Assembly (NCBI GenBank): GCA_035699745.1
Contig: DASSPH010000060.1
Coordinates: forward strand, 1-64,000
Direction of reading: 5' to 3'
Source: Vicinamibacterales bacterium
GTDB lineage: Bacteria > Acidobacteriota > Vicinamibacteria > Vicinamibacterales > 2-12-FULL-66-21
DNA length: 64,000 nucleotides
The notes under the pieces were generated by a model. The model searched no databases and was not told where the DNA came from. It worked only from the letters and a program-made list of their open reading frames with translations. Shown here piece after piece: positions 26,123-34,968 of this stretch. Every line of letters starts with the position of its first letter. Position 1 is the stretch's first letter. The translations under genes were made by a program, and so were the position numbers.

Positions 26123-26151
26123 ACTTTACAACGCAAAGTTATTTGCGTCAA
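26123..26151 (-). promoter_or_regulatory. Promoter of the orphan permease with an internal palindrome
   Basis: On the minus strand, TTGACG (26151-26146), a 17-bp spacer and TAAAGT (26128-26123) form a good sigma-70-type promoter whose start point falls on the GTG at 26116. The spacer and part of the -35 contain the perfect dyad ACGCAAA-GTTA-TTTGCGT (26131-26148), well placed for a repressor. Confidence 0.6.
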
Positions 26152-26222
26152 TGCGGTCCTCGCGCATCGACCTTCCGCGGCCGCCGCGTGCGGAAGCGCC
26201 ACCGCCCGAGTGCGCGGTTCGG

Positions 26223-27221
26223 TCACGCGGTCGATGCTTTGGCGTGGGCGCCGCGTGGCGGCGAGGTCCGCTGTTCGCGCCGATATCGTGCGGGCGGCGT
26301 GCCGAACCGGCGTTTGAAGGCGCGGTTGAACGCCGCCTCCGACTCGTACCCCACGTCCGCGGCAATCTCGGCGACGCCGCGCGGCGTCGTCGTCAACGCC
26401 CGCGCGGCGAGCTGCAGGCGCCATCGCGTCAAGTACGCCATCGGCGGCTCCGACAGGTACCTCGCGAATCGATCGACGAGGGCTGTTCGCGAGACGCCGA
26501 CGGCCTCGGCCAGCTCGGCGATCGTCCACGGATGGCCGACGCGGCCGTGCAACAGCGCCAGGCTCTGGCTGACGATCGGATCGCGGGCGCCGGCGAGCCA
26601 GCCGGTCTCGTGCTCCGGCAGGCCAGCCACGTAGCGGCGCAGCATGTCGACGAACAGGGCCTCGGAGACCTTCGCCAGCATCGCATCGCTGCCGGCGCGA
26701 TTCGACGATGCCTCGTCCACGAGGTTCATCAGCGAACTCTCGAGCCAGTGTCCGGCGCGGTCGGTGCGAACGTTGACTTTCAGCATCGCGGGCAAGCCGC
26801 CGAGGATCGGCTCGCACAGCAGCGGGTCGCAGGCCATGTACCCGCAGACGAAGCGCGTGCTGTCGCCGCCGCCGCCGCTGCGCATCGGCGTCAGGTCCCG
26901 GCTCACGATCTTCTTCATCAGCGTGGCGGCGTCCACCTGGTGTGCGCCTGACGCGCTGCTCAGTTCATGGGGATCGCCGTGGGGAAACACGACGATATCG
27001 CCGGGCTCGAGCGTCAGCGTCTGTCCGTCGGGCAGCGCCGCGCGCGCCGCCCCGTCGACCACGAGGTGGTAGACCACGAGATGCGGAGCGCCCAGGGCCA
27101 GCGCCGAATCGAGCGCCGTCGAAGCCGGCGTGGCAAACGCCCACGGGGCCGACAACTCCGCGGTGAAGAAGAGCGCGCCCTTCAGCTTCACGCCGCTCAG
27201 GACTTCGGAAAACGCATCCAT
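26223..27221 (-). CDS. AraC family regulator with cupin ligand-binding domain
   Basis: A 332-residue AraC-type regulator of the cupin-6 group. The N-terminal cupin (about 5-180) has LTLEPGDIVVFPHGDPHEL, a typical metal-cupin motif. The C-terminal DNA-binding domain (about 215-315) has WTIAELAEAVGVSRTALVDR and GVAEIAADVGYESEAAFNRAF with FGTPPARYR. Such regulators usually control exporters or oxidoreductases next door. Here it diverges from the TolC-adaptor-RND operon, which it probably regulates, and it also lies upstream of the orphan permease. ATG 27221 is chosen because the cupin alignment begins there; the frame is open further upstream. Confidence 0.85.
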   Translation of the reverse strand: MDAFSEVLSGVKLKGALFFTAELSAPWAFATPASTALDSALALGAPHLVVYHLVVDGAARAALPDGQTLTLEPGDIVVFPHGDPHELSSASGAHQVDAATLMKKIVSRDLTPMRSGGGGDSTRFVCGYMACDPLLCEPILGGLPAMLKVNVRTDRAGHWLESSLMNLVDEASSNRAGSDAMLAKVSEALFVDMLRRYVAGLPEHETGWLAGARDPIVSQSLALLHGRVGHPWTIAELAEAVGVSRTALVDRFARYLSEPPMAYLTRWRLQLAARALTTTPRGVAEIAADVGYESEAAFNRAFKRRFGTPPARYRREQRTSPPRGAHAKASTA

Positions 27222-27407
27222 CTCAGACGATTCGCTACCCGGCCTCCCGGCAAAGTTTTCCGGCCGCGGCGCGATGCATTCTACCGCCCCCCCGACACGG
27301 GCAAGAAATCCGGCCGTTCGAGCATGGCTCGCGGCCACGGGCCCCGGCAGACTGGCTCATCGCTCGAGGGACCGCACCCAACAGGGTTCACGAGGGGCAA
27401 TCAGAGC

Positions 27408-28736
27408 ATGGGCAGAATCATCACTCGCCATATCCTCGCCGTCGCCGCGACGCTGGCCGCGGCCGTGCCGGTGTCCGCGCAGGCGCGGCTGCCGCTGTCG
27501 GACGCGATCTCGCGCGCCATGGCGCAGAACCCGGACGCCGGGTCGGCAGCGGCGATCGAGCGGGAAGCGGCCGCACGCGTCACGCAGGCTCGCGGTTCTT
27601 ACCTGCCGCGAGTGGACGTCGCTCAGTCGTGGCAGCGCGGCAACAATCCCGTCTTCGCGTTCAGCTCGCGCCTTGCGCAGCAGCACTTCACCCAGGCCGA
27701 CTTCGCCCTCGAGGCGCTGAATCGCCCCGCTGCCGCCAACAACATCCGGACGTCGATCTCCGTCGAGCAGTCCCTGTTCGATCGCACTGCCGCGGCACAC
27801 GTCCGCGCGGCGGCGATCGCGCGCCACATGGCGGCGACCGGCAGCCGCCTGGTTGCGCACGACCTGGCGTCCACGGTGACCGAGGCGTTTGGCCGTGTCC
27901 TCATCGCGGCCGCGACGGTCCGTTCGACGGCCGCCGCCGTCGAGACCGCTCGCGCCGATCGCGAGCTGGCCGGCAACCGGCGCGACGCCGGCTGCGTGAC
28001 GGACGCCGACGTGCTCCAGCTCGACGTCTACGTCGCGCTGACACGCGAGCGCGAGGTGCAGGCCATGGCGGACGAGCGCATCGCGCGCGCCCGGCTGAAT
28101 CAGCTGATGGGGGAGCCCCTGAGCATGGTCTTCGATCTCGATCCCGCGCCGGCGGCGGGCGCCATCGACATCGCCCGTCAGGGAGCCCTCGAAGACGAAG
28201 CCGTGACGAACCGTCCGGAAGTCGCCCTCGCCAGGCAGCAGGAGCAGTTGGCCCGCGCCGCGGCAGACACCGCCAGGGCGGCGTTTCTGCCGCACGTATC
28301 CGCGCAGGGCGGGCTCGAACTGAACGCCGGCGCCTGGCAGTCGCGGTCCTCGAGCTGGATGGCTGCCGCGGTCGTGCAGGTCAACGTGTTCCGGGGCTTC
28401 GCGGACAGAGCCAGGCTCACCGAGGCGCGCGAGCAGGTGAAGCGCCGGGCCATCGAAACAGGGAAGGCGGAGACGATGGCGAGGCTCGACGTGCAGGTCG
28501 CGATCGCCCGGCTCGAGGCCGCGCGGGCGAGCGAAGCGGTGGGCCGGGCGGCCGCTGATCGGGCGCGGGAGAGCCGCCGCATCGTCCGGGACCGCTACGA
28601 GAGCGGCCTCACGGATGCGGCGATGCTGCTGCGCGCCGCCGACGCCGTGCAGCAGGCAGAGGCGCAGCAGATCGCTGCGCGCGTGAACGTGCTCACCGCG
28701 ACAGCGGCCCTGCTGCGCGCGACAGGAAGGCAATGA
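27408..28736 (+). CDS. TolC-family outer membrane efflux protein
   Basis: A 442-residue outer membrane channel component. A signal peptide spans about 1-24 (ending VSAQA). The two tandem OEP repeats show the long heptad helices that build the periplasmic tunnel, with LSDAISRAMAQNPD at the start of repeat 1 and RYESGLTDAAMLLRAADA near the C-terminus, the standard TolC end motif. It is the first gene of a three-gene efflux operon and overlaps the adaptor gene by 4 bp (ATGA). GAGGGG lies upstream of the start. The transported compound is unknown. Confidence 0.87.
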   Translation: MGRIITRHILAVAATLAAAVPVSAQARLPLSDAISRAMAQNPDAGSAAAIEREAAARVTQARGSYLPRVDVAQSWQRGNNPVFAFSSRLAQQHFTQADFALEALNRPAAANNIRTSISVEQSLFDRTAAAHVRAAAIARHMAATGSRLVAHDLASTVTEAFGRVLIAAATVRSTAAAVETARADRELAGNRRDAGCVTDADVLQLDVYVALTREREVQAMADERIARARLNQLMGEPLSMVFDLDPAPAAGAIDIARQGALEDEAVTNRPEVALARQQEQLARAAADTARAAFLPHVSAQGGLELNAGAWQSRSSSWMAAAVVQVNVFRGFADRARLTEAREQVKRRAIETGKAETMARLDVQVAIARLEAARASEAVGRAAADRARESRRIVRDRYESGLTDAAMLLRAADAVQQAEAQQIAARVNVLTATAALLRATGRQ

Positions 28737-29896
28737 ACACCATGAACGCACCTCATCACGTCACCATTGCGGCGATCGCGGCAGCGCTCTCGATGAGCGC
28801 GGCCCTCGCCGGCTGCTCGACTCCTCAGGCCGCCGCTGCGGCCGATGCTTCGGAGCCCGTCGCGGTCACGACCGCCAGGGTTGCGGTTGCCGATTTGTCC
28901 ACATCCATCGATTCGGGTGGCGTGGTCCAGGCCGACATGACGGCAGCGATCGCGGCGCGCATCCTGGCGCCGATCCGCGAGGTCCGCGTGTCGCCTGGCG
29001 ATCGGGTGCGCGCAGGGCAGACCCTGATCGTCCTCGACGGCGACGATCTCGGCGCCGGTGCCCGTGCGGCGCGGTCGGCGGCGCTTGCCGCCGAGCAGGG
29101 CGCGAAGGCAGCCGCGGCGGAACTCCAGGGGGCGGAAGCCGAACTGGCCCTGGCTCGCGCCTCCTACGATCGCATCACCGGGCTCGAGGCCAGGCGCTCC
29201 GCAACCGCACAGGAACTCGATGACGCCACGGCGGCGCTGCGGAGCGCCGAGGCGCGCGTGGCCGGCGTGTCGGCGCGCGCGTTACAGGCCGCCGCGGCAG
29301 TCGACAGCGCTCGTGCCGCACGCGATCAGGCGGCCGCCATCGACTCGTTCCGAACGATTGCCGCGCCGTTCGACGGTGTGATCACGCAGAAGCTGGTGGA
29401 GCCCGGAAACATGGCGTCGCCGGGTACGCCGCTTCTTCGTCTCGAGGACACGCGCGGGTTCCGCCTCGACGTGCGGGTGGACGAGTCACGCATCGGCCAG
29501 ATTCGCAACGGCGACTGCATACCGGTCTTCCTCGGGAGCGGAGCCGCTTCCACCACAGGCACCGTGATCGAGGTGAGCCGCGCGCTGGATGCTGATGCGC
29601 GAGCGCTTCTCGTCAAGATCTCGCTGGCCGACCTGCCCGACGTCCGATCGGGCGAGTTCGGCAAGGCGCGCTTCAGCGGGCCGCCGCGCCGCGCGCTGAC
29701 GGTTCCAGCCTCGGCGATCGTCCGCCGCGGACAGGTGACCTCCGTCTTCGTCGTCGACAACGGCGTCGCCCGCACGCGTCTGGTCAGCCTCAGCGGCTCC
29801 GAGGTGCTGGCGGGGCTGGCGGAATCCGAGGAAGTCGTGCTGTCGCCGCCCGCCGCTGTCCGCGACGGTCGCCGCGTCAGCGTGGGGAGGCGGTAA
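28733..29896 (+). CDS. RND efflux periplasmic adaptor (membrane fusion) lipoprotein
   Basis: A 387-residue HlyD/AcrA-like adaptor. The N-terminus is a lipoprotein signal with lipobox ALAGC (Cys about 27), so it is probably inner-membrane anchored and periplasmic. Biotinyl-lipoyl-like halves flank a helical hairpin: VSPGDRVRAGQTLIVLDGDDL (first half, read as two segments) and IAAPFDGVITQKLVEPGN (second half). The C-terminal barrel follows. The stop (TAA) touches the ATG of the RND pump gene. Operon context makes it the link between the pump and the TolC-like channel. Confidence 0.87.
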   Translation: MNTMNAPHHVTIAAIAAALSMSAALAGCSTPQAAAAADASEPVAVTTARVAVADLSTSIDSGGVVQADMTAAIAARILAPIREVRVSPGDRVRAGQTLIVLDGDDLGAGARAARSAALAAEQGAKAAAAELQGAEAELALARASYDRITGLEARRSATAQELDDATAALRSAEARVAGVSARALQAAAAVDSARAARDQAAAIDSFRTIAAPFDGVITQKLVEPGNMASPGTPLLRLEDTRGFRLDVRVDESRIGQIRNGDCIPVFLGSGAASTTGTVIEVSRALDADARALLVKISLADLPDVRSGEFGKARFSGPPRRALTVPASAIVRRGQVTSVFVVDNGVARTRLVSLSGSEVLAGLAESEEVVLSPPAAVRDGRRVSVGRR

Positions 29897-32800
29897 ATGG
29901 CTGCCGCCTACGGCACCGCCGGACGGATCGCGGCCGCGTTCATCCACTCCAGGCTGACGCCGCTGTTCATTGCCGCGTCGATGGCGCTTGGCGTACTCGC
30001 CGTGGTGGCGCTGCCGCGGGAAGAGGAGCCTCAGATCATCGTGCCGATGGTCGACGTGTTCGCCGGGATGCCGGGAGCGACGCCCGCCGAAGTGGAACAG
30101 CGCGTGACGCGTCCGCTGGAGCAGCTCCTGTGGGAAGTGCCCGGCGTGGAATACGTCTACTCGACCTCGAGCTCCGGCCAGTCGATGGTCGTCGTCCGAT
30201 TCACGGTGGACGAGCCGCAGGAGCCCGCGCTCGTTCGCCTCAACCAGAAACTGGCGGCGAACGCCGATCGCATTCCCCCGGGCGTCATCGGACCGCTCGT
30301 CAAGCCGCGGTCGATAGACGATGTGCCGATCCTGGCCGTGACGGTGTGGTCGGCGCGGTACGCGGACGATCAGCTGCGATCGCTCGCCGCCCAGCTTCGG
30401 GACGTCATCGCTGAAGTCAACGACGTGTCGGAGGTGGCGATCATCGGCGGCCGTCCGCGGCAGGTCCGCGTCGACATCGATCCCGCCAGGCTGTCGGCCT
30501 ACGATGTCGACCCGCTGTCGGTTCAGCAGGCGATCGCTCGCACCAACGTGCGCGGCGCCGTGTCGGGTCCGGTCGCGGGCGGGCTGGTGACCGGTCTCGA
30601 AGTCGGAAGCCGCCTGCGTACGCCGGATGACCTGCGCAACACGGTCGTCGCGTCCCGAAGCGGCCGTCCGGTGCTGGTGCGCGACGTGGCGGAGGTGGTC
30701 GACGGCGACGCCGAGCCCGCCTCCTATGTGACCTTCCTGTCGAAGTCGTCCGGCGCGCACCCGGCCGTCACCATCTCGGTCGCCAAGCGGAAGGGCACCA
30801 ATGCCACCGACGTCGCGCGCCGGGTGGCCGACAAGCTCGAGACCCTCGAGGGTTCGCTCGTGCCCTCGGACGTGCAGCTCACCATCACCCGCGATTACGG
30901 TGAGACGGCAGCCGACAAGAGCAACGAACTGCTCTGGCACATGCTGCTCTCGGTCCTCTCGGTCTCGGCGTTGATCTGGGCGGCGCTCGGCCGGCGCGAG
31001 GCGGCGGTCGTGCTGATCGCCATTCCGGTCACGCTCGCGCTCACGCTCTTCATGTTCTACCTCTACGGCTACACGCTGAACCGGATCACGCTCTTCGCGC
31101 TGATCTTCTCCGTCGGCATCCTGGTGGACGATGCCATCGTCGTCGTGGAGAACATCGTGCGCCACGCACGGATGCGCGGGGGTGAACAGGGGTTGACCGC
31201 AATTGCGCTGCGCGCCGTCGACGAAGTGGGCAACCCCACGGTGCTCGCAACCCTGACCGTGGTGGCGGCGATTCTGCCGATGGCGTTCGTTCGCGGCCTG
31301 TCGGGCCCCTACATGCGGCCGATCCCGGTGGGCGCGTCGGCGGCGATGATCTTCTCACTGGCGGTTGCCTTCGTGGTGACTCCCTGGGCCGCGGTCCGTC
31401 TGCTCCAGCCCTCCGCGCCGGCGCATGCCGCCGAAGACCTGATCACGCGTCTGTACCGCCGGGTGATGGGACCGCTGATCGCGAGCCGCAGGAGACGCGC
31501 GATCTTCCTGACGGCGGTCGCGGCCCTGCTGCTGGCGGCAGTGGCGTTCGTGCCGCTCGGGCTCGTGACGATGAAGATGATGCCGTTCGACAACAAGAGC
31601 GAGTTCCAGGTCATGATCGACATGCCTGAAGGAACCGCGCTCGAGGCGACGGCGCGCGTCGCGTCGGCGTTGGCGTCGGCCACCCTGCAGGACGAGACGG
31701 TGGTCAACGTCCAGCAGTACGTGGGCACGTCGGCGCCTTACAACTTCAACGGGCTCGTTCGACACTACTTCCTCAGGCGCGCCCCGCACCTCGCCGACCT
31801 GCAGGTGAACCTGGTGCCGAAGGCGGAGCGTCGGGTGCAGAGCCACGACATCGCCGGTCGCGTGCGCGAGCGGCTGCTGCCGATCGCCAGGCAGTTCGGC
31901 GCGACCATCCAGGTGGCGGAAGTGCCGCCCGGGCCGCCCTCGCTGCAGACCCTCGTCGCGGAAGTCTACGGGCCCGATCCGGCACGGCGGCTGGCCCTGG
32001 CGGCGCAGATCAAGTCGATCTTCGAGCAGACTCCGGGGGTGGTCGATACCGACTGGTACGTCGAAGACCCGCACGCGAAGATCACGCTCGCGGTTGACAA
32101 CGAAAAGGCCGCCGCGGCAGGCCTCTCGCCGGCGGCGGTTGCGGCCGTCGTACGGATGGCCGGGTCGGGGGAGTCGGCGGGCCTGCTGCACGACGAGCGG
32201 GCGCGCGAGGACGTGCCGATCGTGCTTCGGCTGCCGCGCGGCGACCGCAGCCTCGAGGCCGTGCAGTCGATCCGTCTTCGCGGCACGAGGCCGGTCGCCG
32301 TCGGCGAACTCACCAGCGCCGTGACGTCGCAGGACGGGACGAGCCTCTACCACAAGAATCTGCAGCCGGTGACCTATGTGACCGGCGACCTGGCGGGAAA
32401 GAACGGCAGTCCCGCCTACGCGATCATGCGCATGAACGAGGCGATCGGACGGCTGACGCTGCCCGAGGGGTATGGCCTCGACGTGTTCAACGCCGTCCAG
32501 CCGTTCGACACGTCGCGATACGCGATGAAATGGGACGGCGAGTGGCACCTCACCATCGAAGTGTTCCGCGATCTCGGCCTCGCGTTCGCCGCCGTGCTGG
32601 TCCTGATCTATGTGCTGGTGGTCGGCTGGTTCCAGTCGTTCAAGACGCCGCTGCTGATCATGATCGCCATTCCGTTCTCGCTGGTCGGCGTCCTGCCGGC
32701 GCACGCCGCGGCGGGGGCGTTCTTCACCGCCACGTCGATGATCGGCTTCATCGCCGGCGCGGGAATCGTCGTGCGCAACTCGATCATCCTGGTCGACTTC

Positions 32801-33082
32801 ATCGAGCTGCGGCTGCGCGAAGGGCTTCCGCTCGAGCAGGCGGTGATCGACGCCGGCGCGGTGCGGTTCCGGCCGATGGCGCTGACCGCCGCCGCCATGA
32901 TCGTCGGCGCCGCCGTCATCCTGTTCGATCCGATCTTCCAGGGGCTGGCGATCTCGCTGATGGCCGGCGAAGTCGCGTCGCTCCTGTTGTCGCGGCTGGC
33001 CGTCCCGGTCCTCTATTACATGGCGAACCGCCACGCGCGCCGCGAACCGGCAGCCGGTGACGCGATGGAGGCGGTGGCGTGA
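29897..33082 (+). CDS. RND-family efflux pump permease
   Basis: A 1061-residue inner-membrane proton-driven pump with the RND layout: membrane helix 1 at about 20-40, a large periplasmic loop, helices 2-6 at about 350-490, a second loop, and helices 8-12 at about 890-1040. The proton-relay motif in helix 4 reads [14 protein letters not shown] with the two Asp of drug-type (HAE) pumps, and the N-terminal EEEPQIIVP and [15 protein letters not shown] are typical. It lacks the signature of metal pumps seen in the other RND protein of this window. It is likely to export organic compounds. Confidence 0.9.
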   Translation: MAAAYGTAGRIAAAFIHSRLTPLFIAASMALGVLAVVALPREEEPQIIVPMVDVFAGMPGATPAEVEQRVTRPLEQLLWEVPGVEYVYSTSSSGQSMVVVRFTVDEPQEPALVRLNQKLAANADRIPPGVIGPLVKPRSIDDVPILAVTVWSARYADDQLRSLAAQLRDVIAEVNDVSEVAIIGGRPRQVRVDIDPARLSAYDVDPLSVQQAIARTNVRGAVSGPVAGGLVTGLEVGSRLRTPDDLRNTVVASRSGRPVLVRDVAEVVDGDAEPASYVTFLSKSSGAHPAVTISVAKRKGTNATDVARRVADKLETLEGSLVPSDVQLTITRDYGETAADKSNELLWHMLLSVLSVSALIWAALGRREAAVVLIAIPVTLALTLFMFYLYGYTLNRITLFALIFSVGILVDDAIVVVENIVRHARMRGGEQGLTAIALRAVDEVGNPTVLATLTVVAAILPMAFVRGLSGPYMRPIPVGASAAMIFSLAVAFVVTPWAAVRLLQPSAPAHAAEDLITRLYRRVMGPLIASRRRRAIFLTAVAALLLAAVAFVPLGLVTMKMMPFDNKSEFQVMIDMPEGTALEATARVASALASATLQDETVVNVQQYVGTSAPYNFNGLVRHYFLRRAPHLADLQVNLVPKAERRVQSHDIAGRVRERLLPIARQFGATIQVAEVPPGPPSLQTLVAEVYGPDPARRLALAAQIKSIFEQTPGVVDTDWYVEDPHAKITLAVDNEKAAAAGLSPAAVAAVVRMAGSGESAGLLHDERAREDVPIVLRLPRGDRSLEAVQSIRLRGTRPVAVGELTSAVTSQDGTSLYHKNLQPVTYVTGDLAGKNGSPAYAIMRMNEAIGRLTLPEGYGLDVFNAVQPFDTSRYAMKWDGEWHLTIEVFRDLGLAFAAVLVLIYVLVVGWFQSFKTPLLIMIAIPFSLVGVLPAHAAAGAFFTATSMIGFIAGAGIVVRNSIILVDFIELRLREGLPLEQAVIDAGAVRFRPMALTAAAMIVGAAVILFDPIFQGLAISLMAGEVASLLLSRLAVPVLYYMANRHARREPAAGDAMEAVA

Positions 33083-33086
33083 CTGG

Positions 33087-33875
33087 TCAGTCCGCCGATC
33101 GAACAGCCGTCAGATTGACGCCCACCACTCCATAGCGCCGGGCCGTGCGCTCCTTCGAGGTGCCGGCGAAACAGTCGAAGCGCCGGGTGATGGCGACCTC
33201 GCCGAAACCGCGGCCGGCGAACACGTCGATGAGCTCTGCTTCCAGCAGAGCGCCGGCGATTCAACCGGTCCACAGATCGACGTCTCGAAGCGCGCTCTCC
33301 GGCAGCGTCTCGCTGATGATGATGTCCGCGATCTGCACGCGACCGCCCGGCTTGAGCACGCGGGCAATTTCGGCGACGGCGCGTTCCTTGTCCGGCACGA
33401 GGTTCAGCACGCCGTTGGAGATCACCACGTCGGCGCTACGATCGTCGACCGGCAGGCTCATGGCGTCTCCCTCGCGCACCTCGACGTTCGCCAGTCCGGA
33501 CGCGGCGGCCCCCTCGGATGCCCGGCGGCGCATGGCCGCCGTCATGTCGACGCCGATCGCGCGGCCGGCCGGTCCGGTACGCTTCGCAGCCAGCAGAAGA
33601 TCCATGCCGGCGCCGCAGCCGATGTCGATGACCGTGGCGCCGTCAGGGATCCGGCCAATCGCATGCGGGTTGCCGACGCCCGCAAACGAGGACGTGACCT
33701 CCGCGGGAAGCTCCGCGATCTCGGCCGGCTCGTACCCCAGCACGCCCGCGGCGTATTGCGGGCCGCGGTGAAAATGGAAATCACCCCCCGGCGACGCCGC
33801 GACCCGACCGTAGATCGTCTGCACTTCCGAACGGAAGGTTGCCACGTCGAAACCGATTGGGCAGGTGAGAGCCAC
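33087..33875 (-). CDS. Probable selenoprotein: ArsM-like SAM methyltransferase with Sec205
   Basis: A 262-residue methyltransferase if the in-frame UGA at 33263-33261 is read as selenocysteine. Residues 1-204 hold a class I SAM fold: VIDIGCGAGMDLLL (about 80-93), the acidic loop VREGDAMSLP, and post-motif VLKPGGRVQIADI. After DVDLWTG comes UGA, then IAGALLEAELIDVF and RRFDCFAGTSKE in the same frame, which is recognisable family sequence, with Cys235 as the likely partner of residue 205. ArsM-like enzymes use conserved Cys residues to hold arsenite, one in a C(I/V)xGA context. GTG 33875 has AGGAGG 5 nt upstream. If not recoded, the gene is a nonsense mutant. Arsenic or a related metalloid is the inferred substrate. 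Confidence 0.75.
33233..33251 (-). promoter_or_regulatory. Candidate bacterial SECIS hairpin
   Basis: In the mRNA, GCUCUGCU and AGCAGAGC form a perfect 8-bp stem with a GGA loop. The loop begins 17 nt after the UGA, inside the 16-37 nt range used for bacterial SECIS prediction, and has a G in its first two loop positions as required for SelB binding. The spacing matches that of the E. coli fdhF element closely. Confidence 0.7.
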
Positions 33876-33904
33876 ACACACCTCCTGGAATGCCGGCCAT
33901 CGCC

Positions 33905-33940
33905 ACGATACGAACATCGCACACGATTCGTCCAATGAAA
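33905..33940 (-). promoter_or_regulatory. Methyltransferase promoter with LysR-type site
   Basis: The 17-bp sequence CGATTCGTCCAATGAAA (plus strand, 33924-33940) holds a T-N11-A LysR dyad, TTCNTNNNANGAA (33927-33939). On the minus strand it also contains TTGGAC (33935-33930) as a -35 hexamer; 19 bp further is TATCGT (33910-33905) as -10, giving a leader of about 23 nt. The same 17 bp recurs upstream of the MFS gene. Confidence 0.6.
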
Positions 33941-33969
33941 TGATCGAATCCGGCTGATAGACTGAATGA

Positions 33970-34893
33970 ATGGAACTGCGCCAGCTGCGCACCTTCGTGG
34001 CGGTCGCCGAACTGCGTCACTTCGCCCGCGCGGCCAGTCTCTGCAGTCTGTCACAGCCCGCCGTGTCGCATCAGATCGCGCTGCTCGAGGAGGAGCTGGG
34101 CGCGCGGCTGCTGAACCGCGCCGCGCGCCGCGTGTCCCTGACGGTCGCCGGCGAGGTCTTTCTCGAAGAGGCGCGGCGGATCCTCGCCGCGGTCGACCGC
34201 GCCCGCGAGCGCATGGAAGAAGTGGCACGCGGGGCGGTCGGCCGCATCCGCCTCGGCGCCACGGCGACGCCCGGTCTCTATCTGCTGCCGCCGGTGCTGG
34301 CCAGGTATCGCGGCGACCATCGTCCCTACGACCTGCGATTGGAAATCGGCCCGATCCACACGATTGTCGAGCGTGTCGCCCGCAACGATCTCGACATGGC
34401 CATCGTCGCCGGCACGCTGCCCTCGGCCGAGTTGCGATCCCGGAGCCTCTCTGAAGACGCGTTGGTGGTGGTCGCGCTCCCCAACGACCCGCTGGCGCGC
34501 GCGCGGACGCTGAAGCCCGCACAACTGGAGGGCGAAACGTGGCTGCTGCGCGAGGAGGGCTCGGATACGCGACGGCAGACGACGGCGTGGTGGCACCGGC
34601 ACCGCCTCGCGCCGGCGCGGACGATGACGTTCGACCACCCCGACGCGGTCAAGCGCGCCGTGATGGGCGGCCTCGGCATCGCCATGGTGTCCCGGCTCAC
34701 CGTCGCCGAAGAACTGGCCGGGCGCCGCCTGGCGGCGTTGCCGGTCAAGGCGGCGCTGCCGGCCCGCAACATCCTGGTCATCGACCATCCGCAGAAACAT
34801 CACGGCGCGGCATGCCGCGCGATGCTGCAGCTGCTCGAGCGAACGTTCCCCGTGCGCCCCGCCGCCGGCCGGACCGGCCGCACGCCTGCCTAG
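33970..34893 (+). CDS. LysR family transcriptional regulator
   Basis: A 307-residue LysR-type regulator: the N-terminal winged helix-turn-helix (about 1-60, FARAASLCSLSQPAVSHQI as helix-turn-helix), a linker helix, then a substrate-binding-like domain (about 90-290) starting with GRIRLGATATPGLYLLPPVL. It diverges from the UGA-containing methyltransferase and is followed by an MFS transporter in the same direction; both have an identical 17-bp site upstream, so it is the likely regulator of both. TAGACT (33958-33963) ends 6 nt before the ATG, suggesting a leaderless transcript. Its ligand is unknown. Confidence 0.9.
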   Translation: MELRQLRTFVAVAELRHFARAASLCSLSQPAVSHQIALLEEELGARLLNRAARRVSLTVAGEVFLEEARRILAAVDRARERMEEVARGAVGRIRLGATATPGLYLLPPVLARYRGDHRPYDLRLEIGPIHTIVERVARNDLDMAIVAGTLPSAELRSRSLSEDALVVVALPNDPLARARTLKPAQLEGETWLLREEGSDTRRQTTAWWHRHRLAPARTMTFDHPDAVKRAVMGGLGIAMVSRLTVAEELAGRRLAALPVKAALPARNILVIDHPQKHHGAACRAMLQLLERTFPVRPAAGRTGRTPA

Positions 34894-34926
34894 GGATTCA
34901 TCACGTCTATCGGAACAATCGCATCG

Positions 34927-34962
34927 TTTCATTGGACGAATCGAGGCCGCGAATCGTAGGCT
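34927..34962 (+). promoter_or_regulatory. MFS promoter with the second LysR-type site
   Basis: TTTCATTGGACGAATCG (34927-34943) is the exact inverse of the site before the methyltransferase. It contains TTGGAC as -35 (34932-34937); TAGGCT (34957-34962), 19 bp later, ends 6 nt before the GTG start of the MFS gene. Upstream, both promoters also share GTCTATC followed by similar sequence, so they look like copies of one regulatory block. Confidence 0.6.
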
Positions 34963-34968
34963 GGCGGT

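Noticed and set aside
31355-33034. A 559-codon minus-strand frame opposite the RND pump
   Set aside because: Antisense of a well-supported pump gene; composition is Arg/His/Asp rich and repetitive, as expected for a shadow.
33087-33273. A frameshift or simple truncation as explanation of the methyltransferase break
   Set aside because: The homologous C-terminal part continues in the same frame after the UGA, so no frameshift is needed. A nonsense mutation remains the only alternative to Sec insertion and is kept as the refuting hypothesis.
33057-33938. A plus-strand frame opposite the methyltransferase
   Set aside because: Antisense shadow; the minus strand shows the SAM-binding motifs and a good ribosome-binding site.
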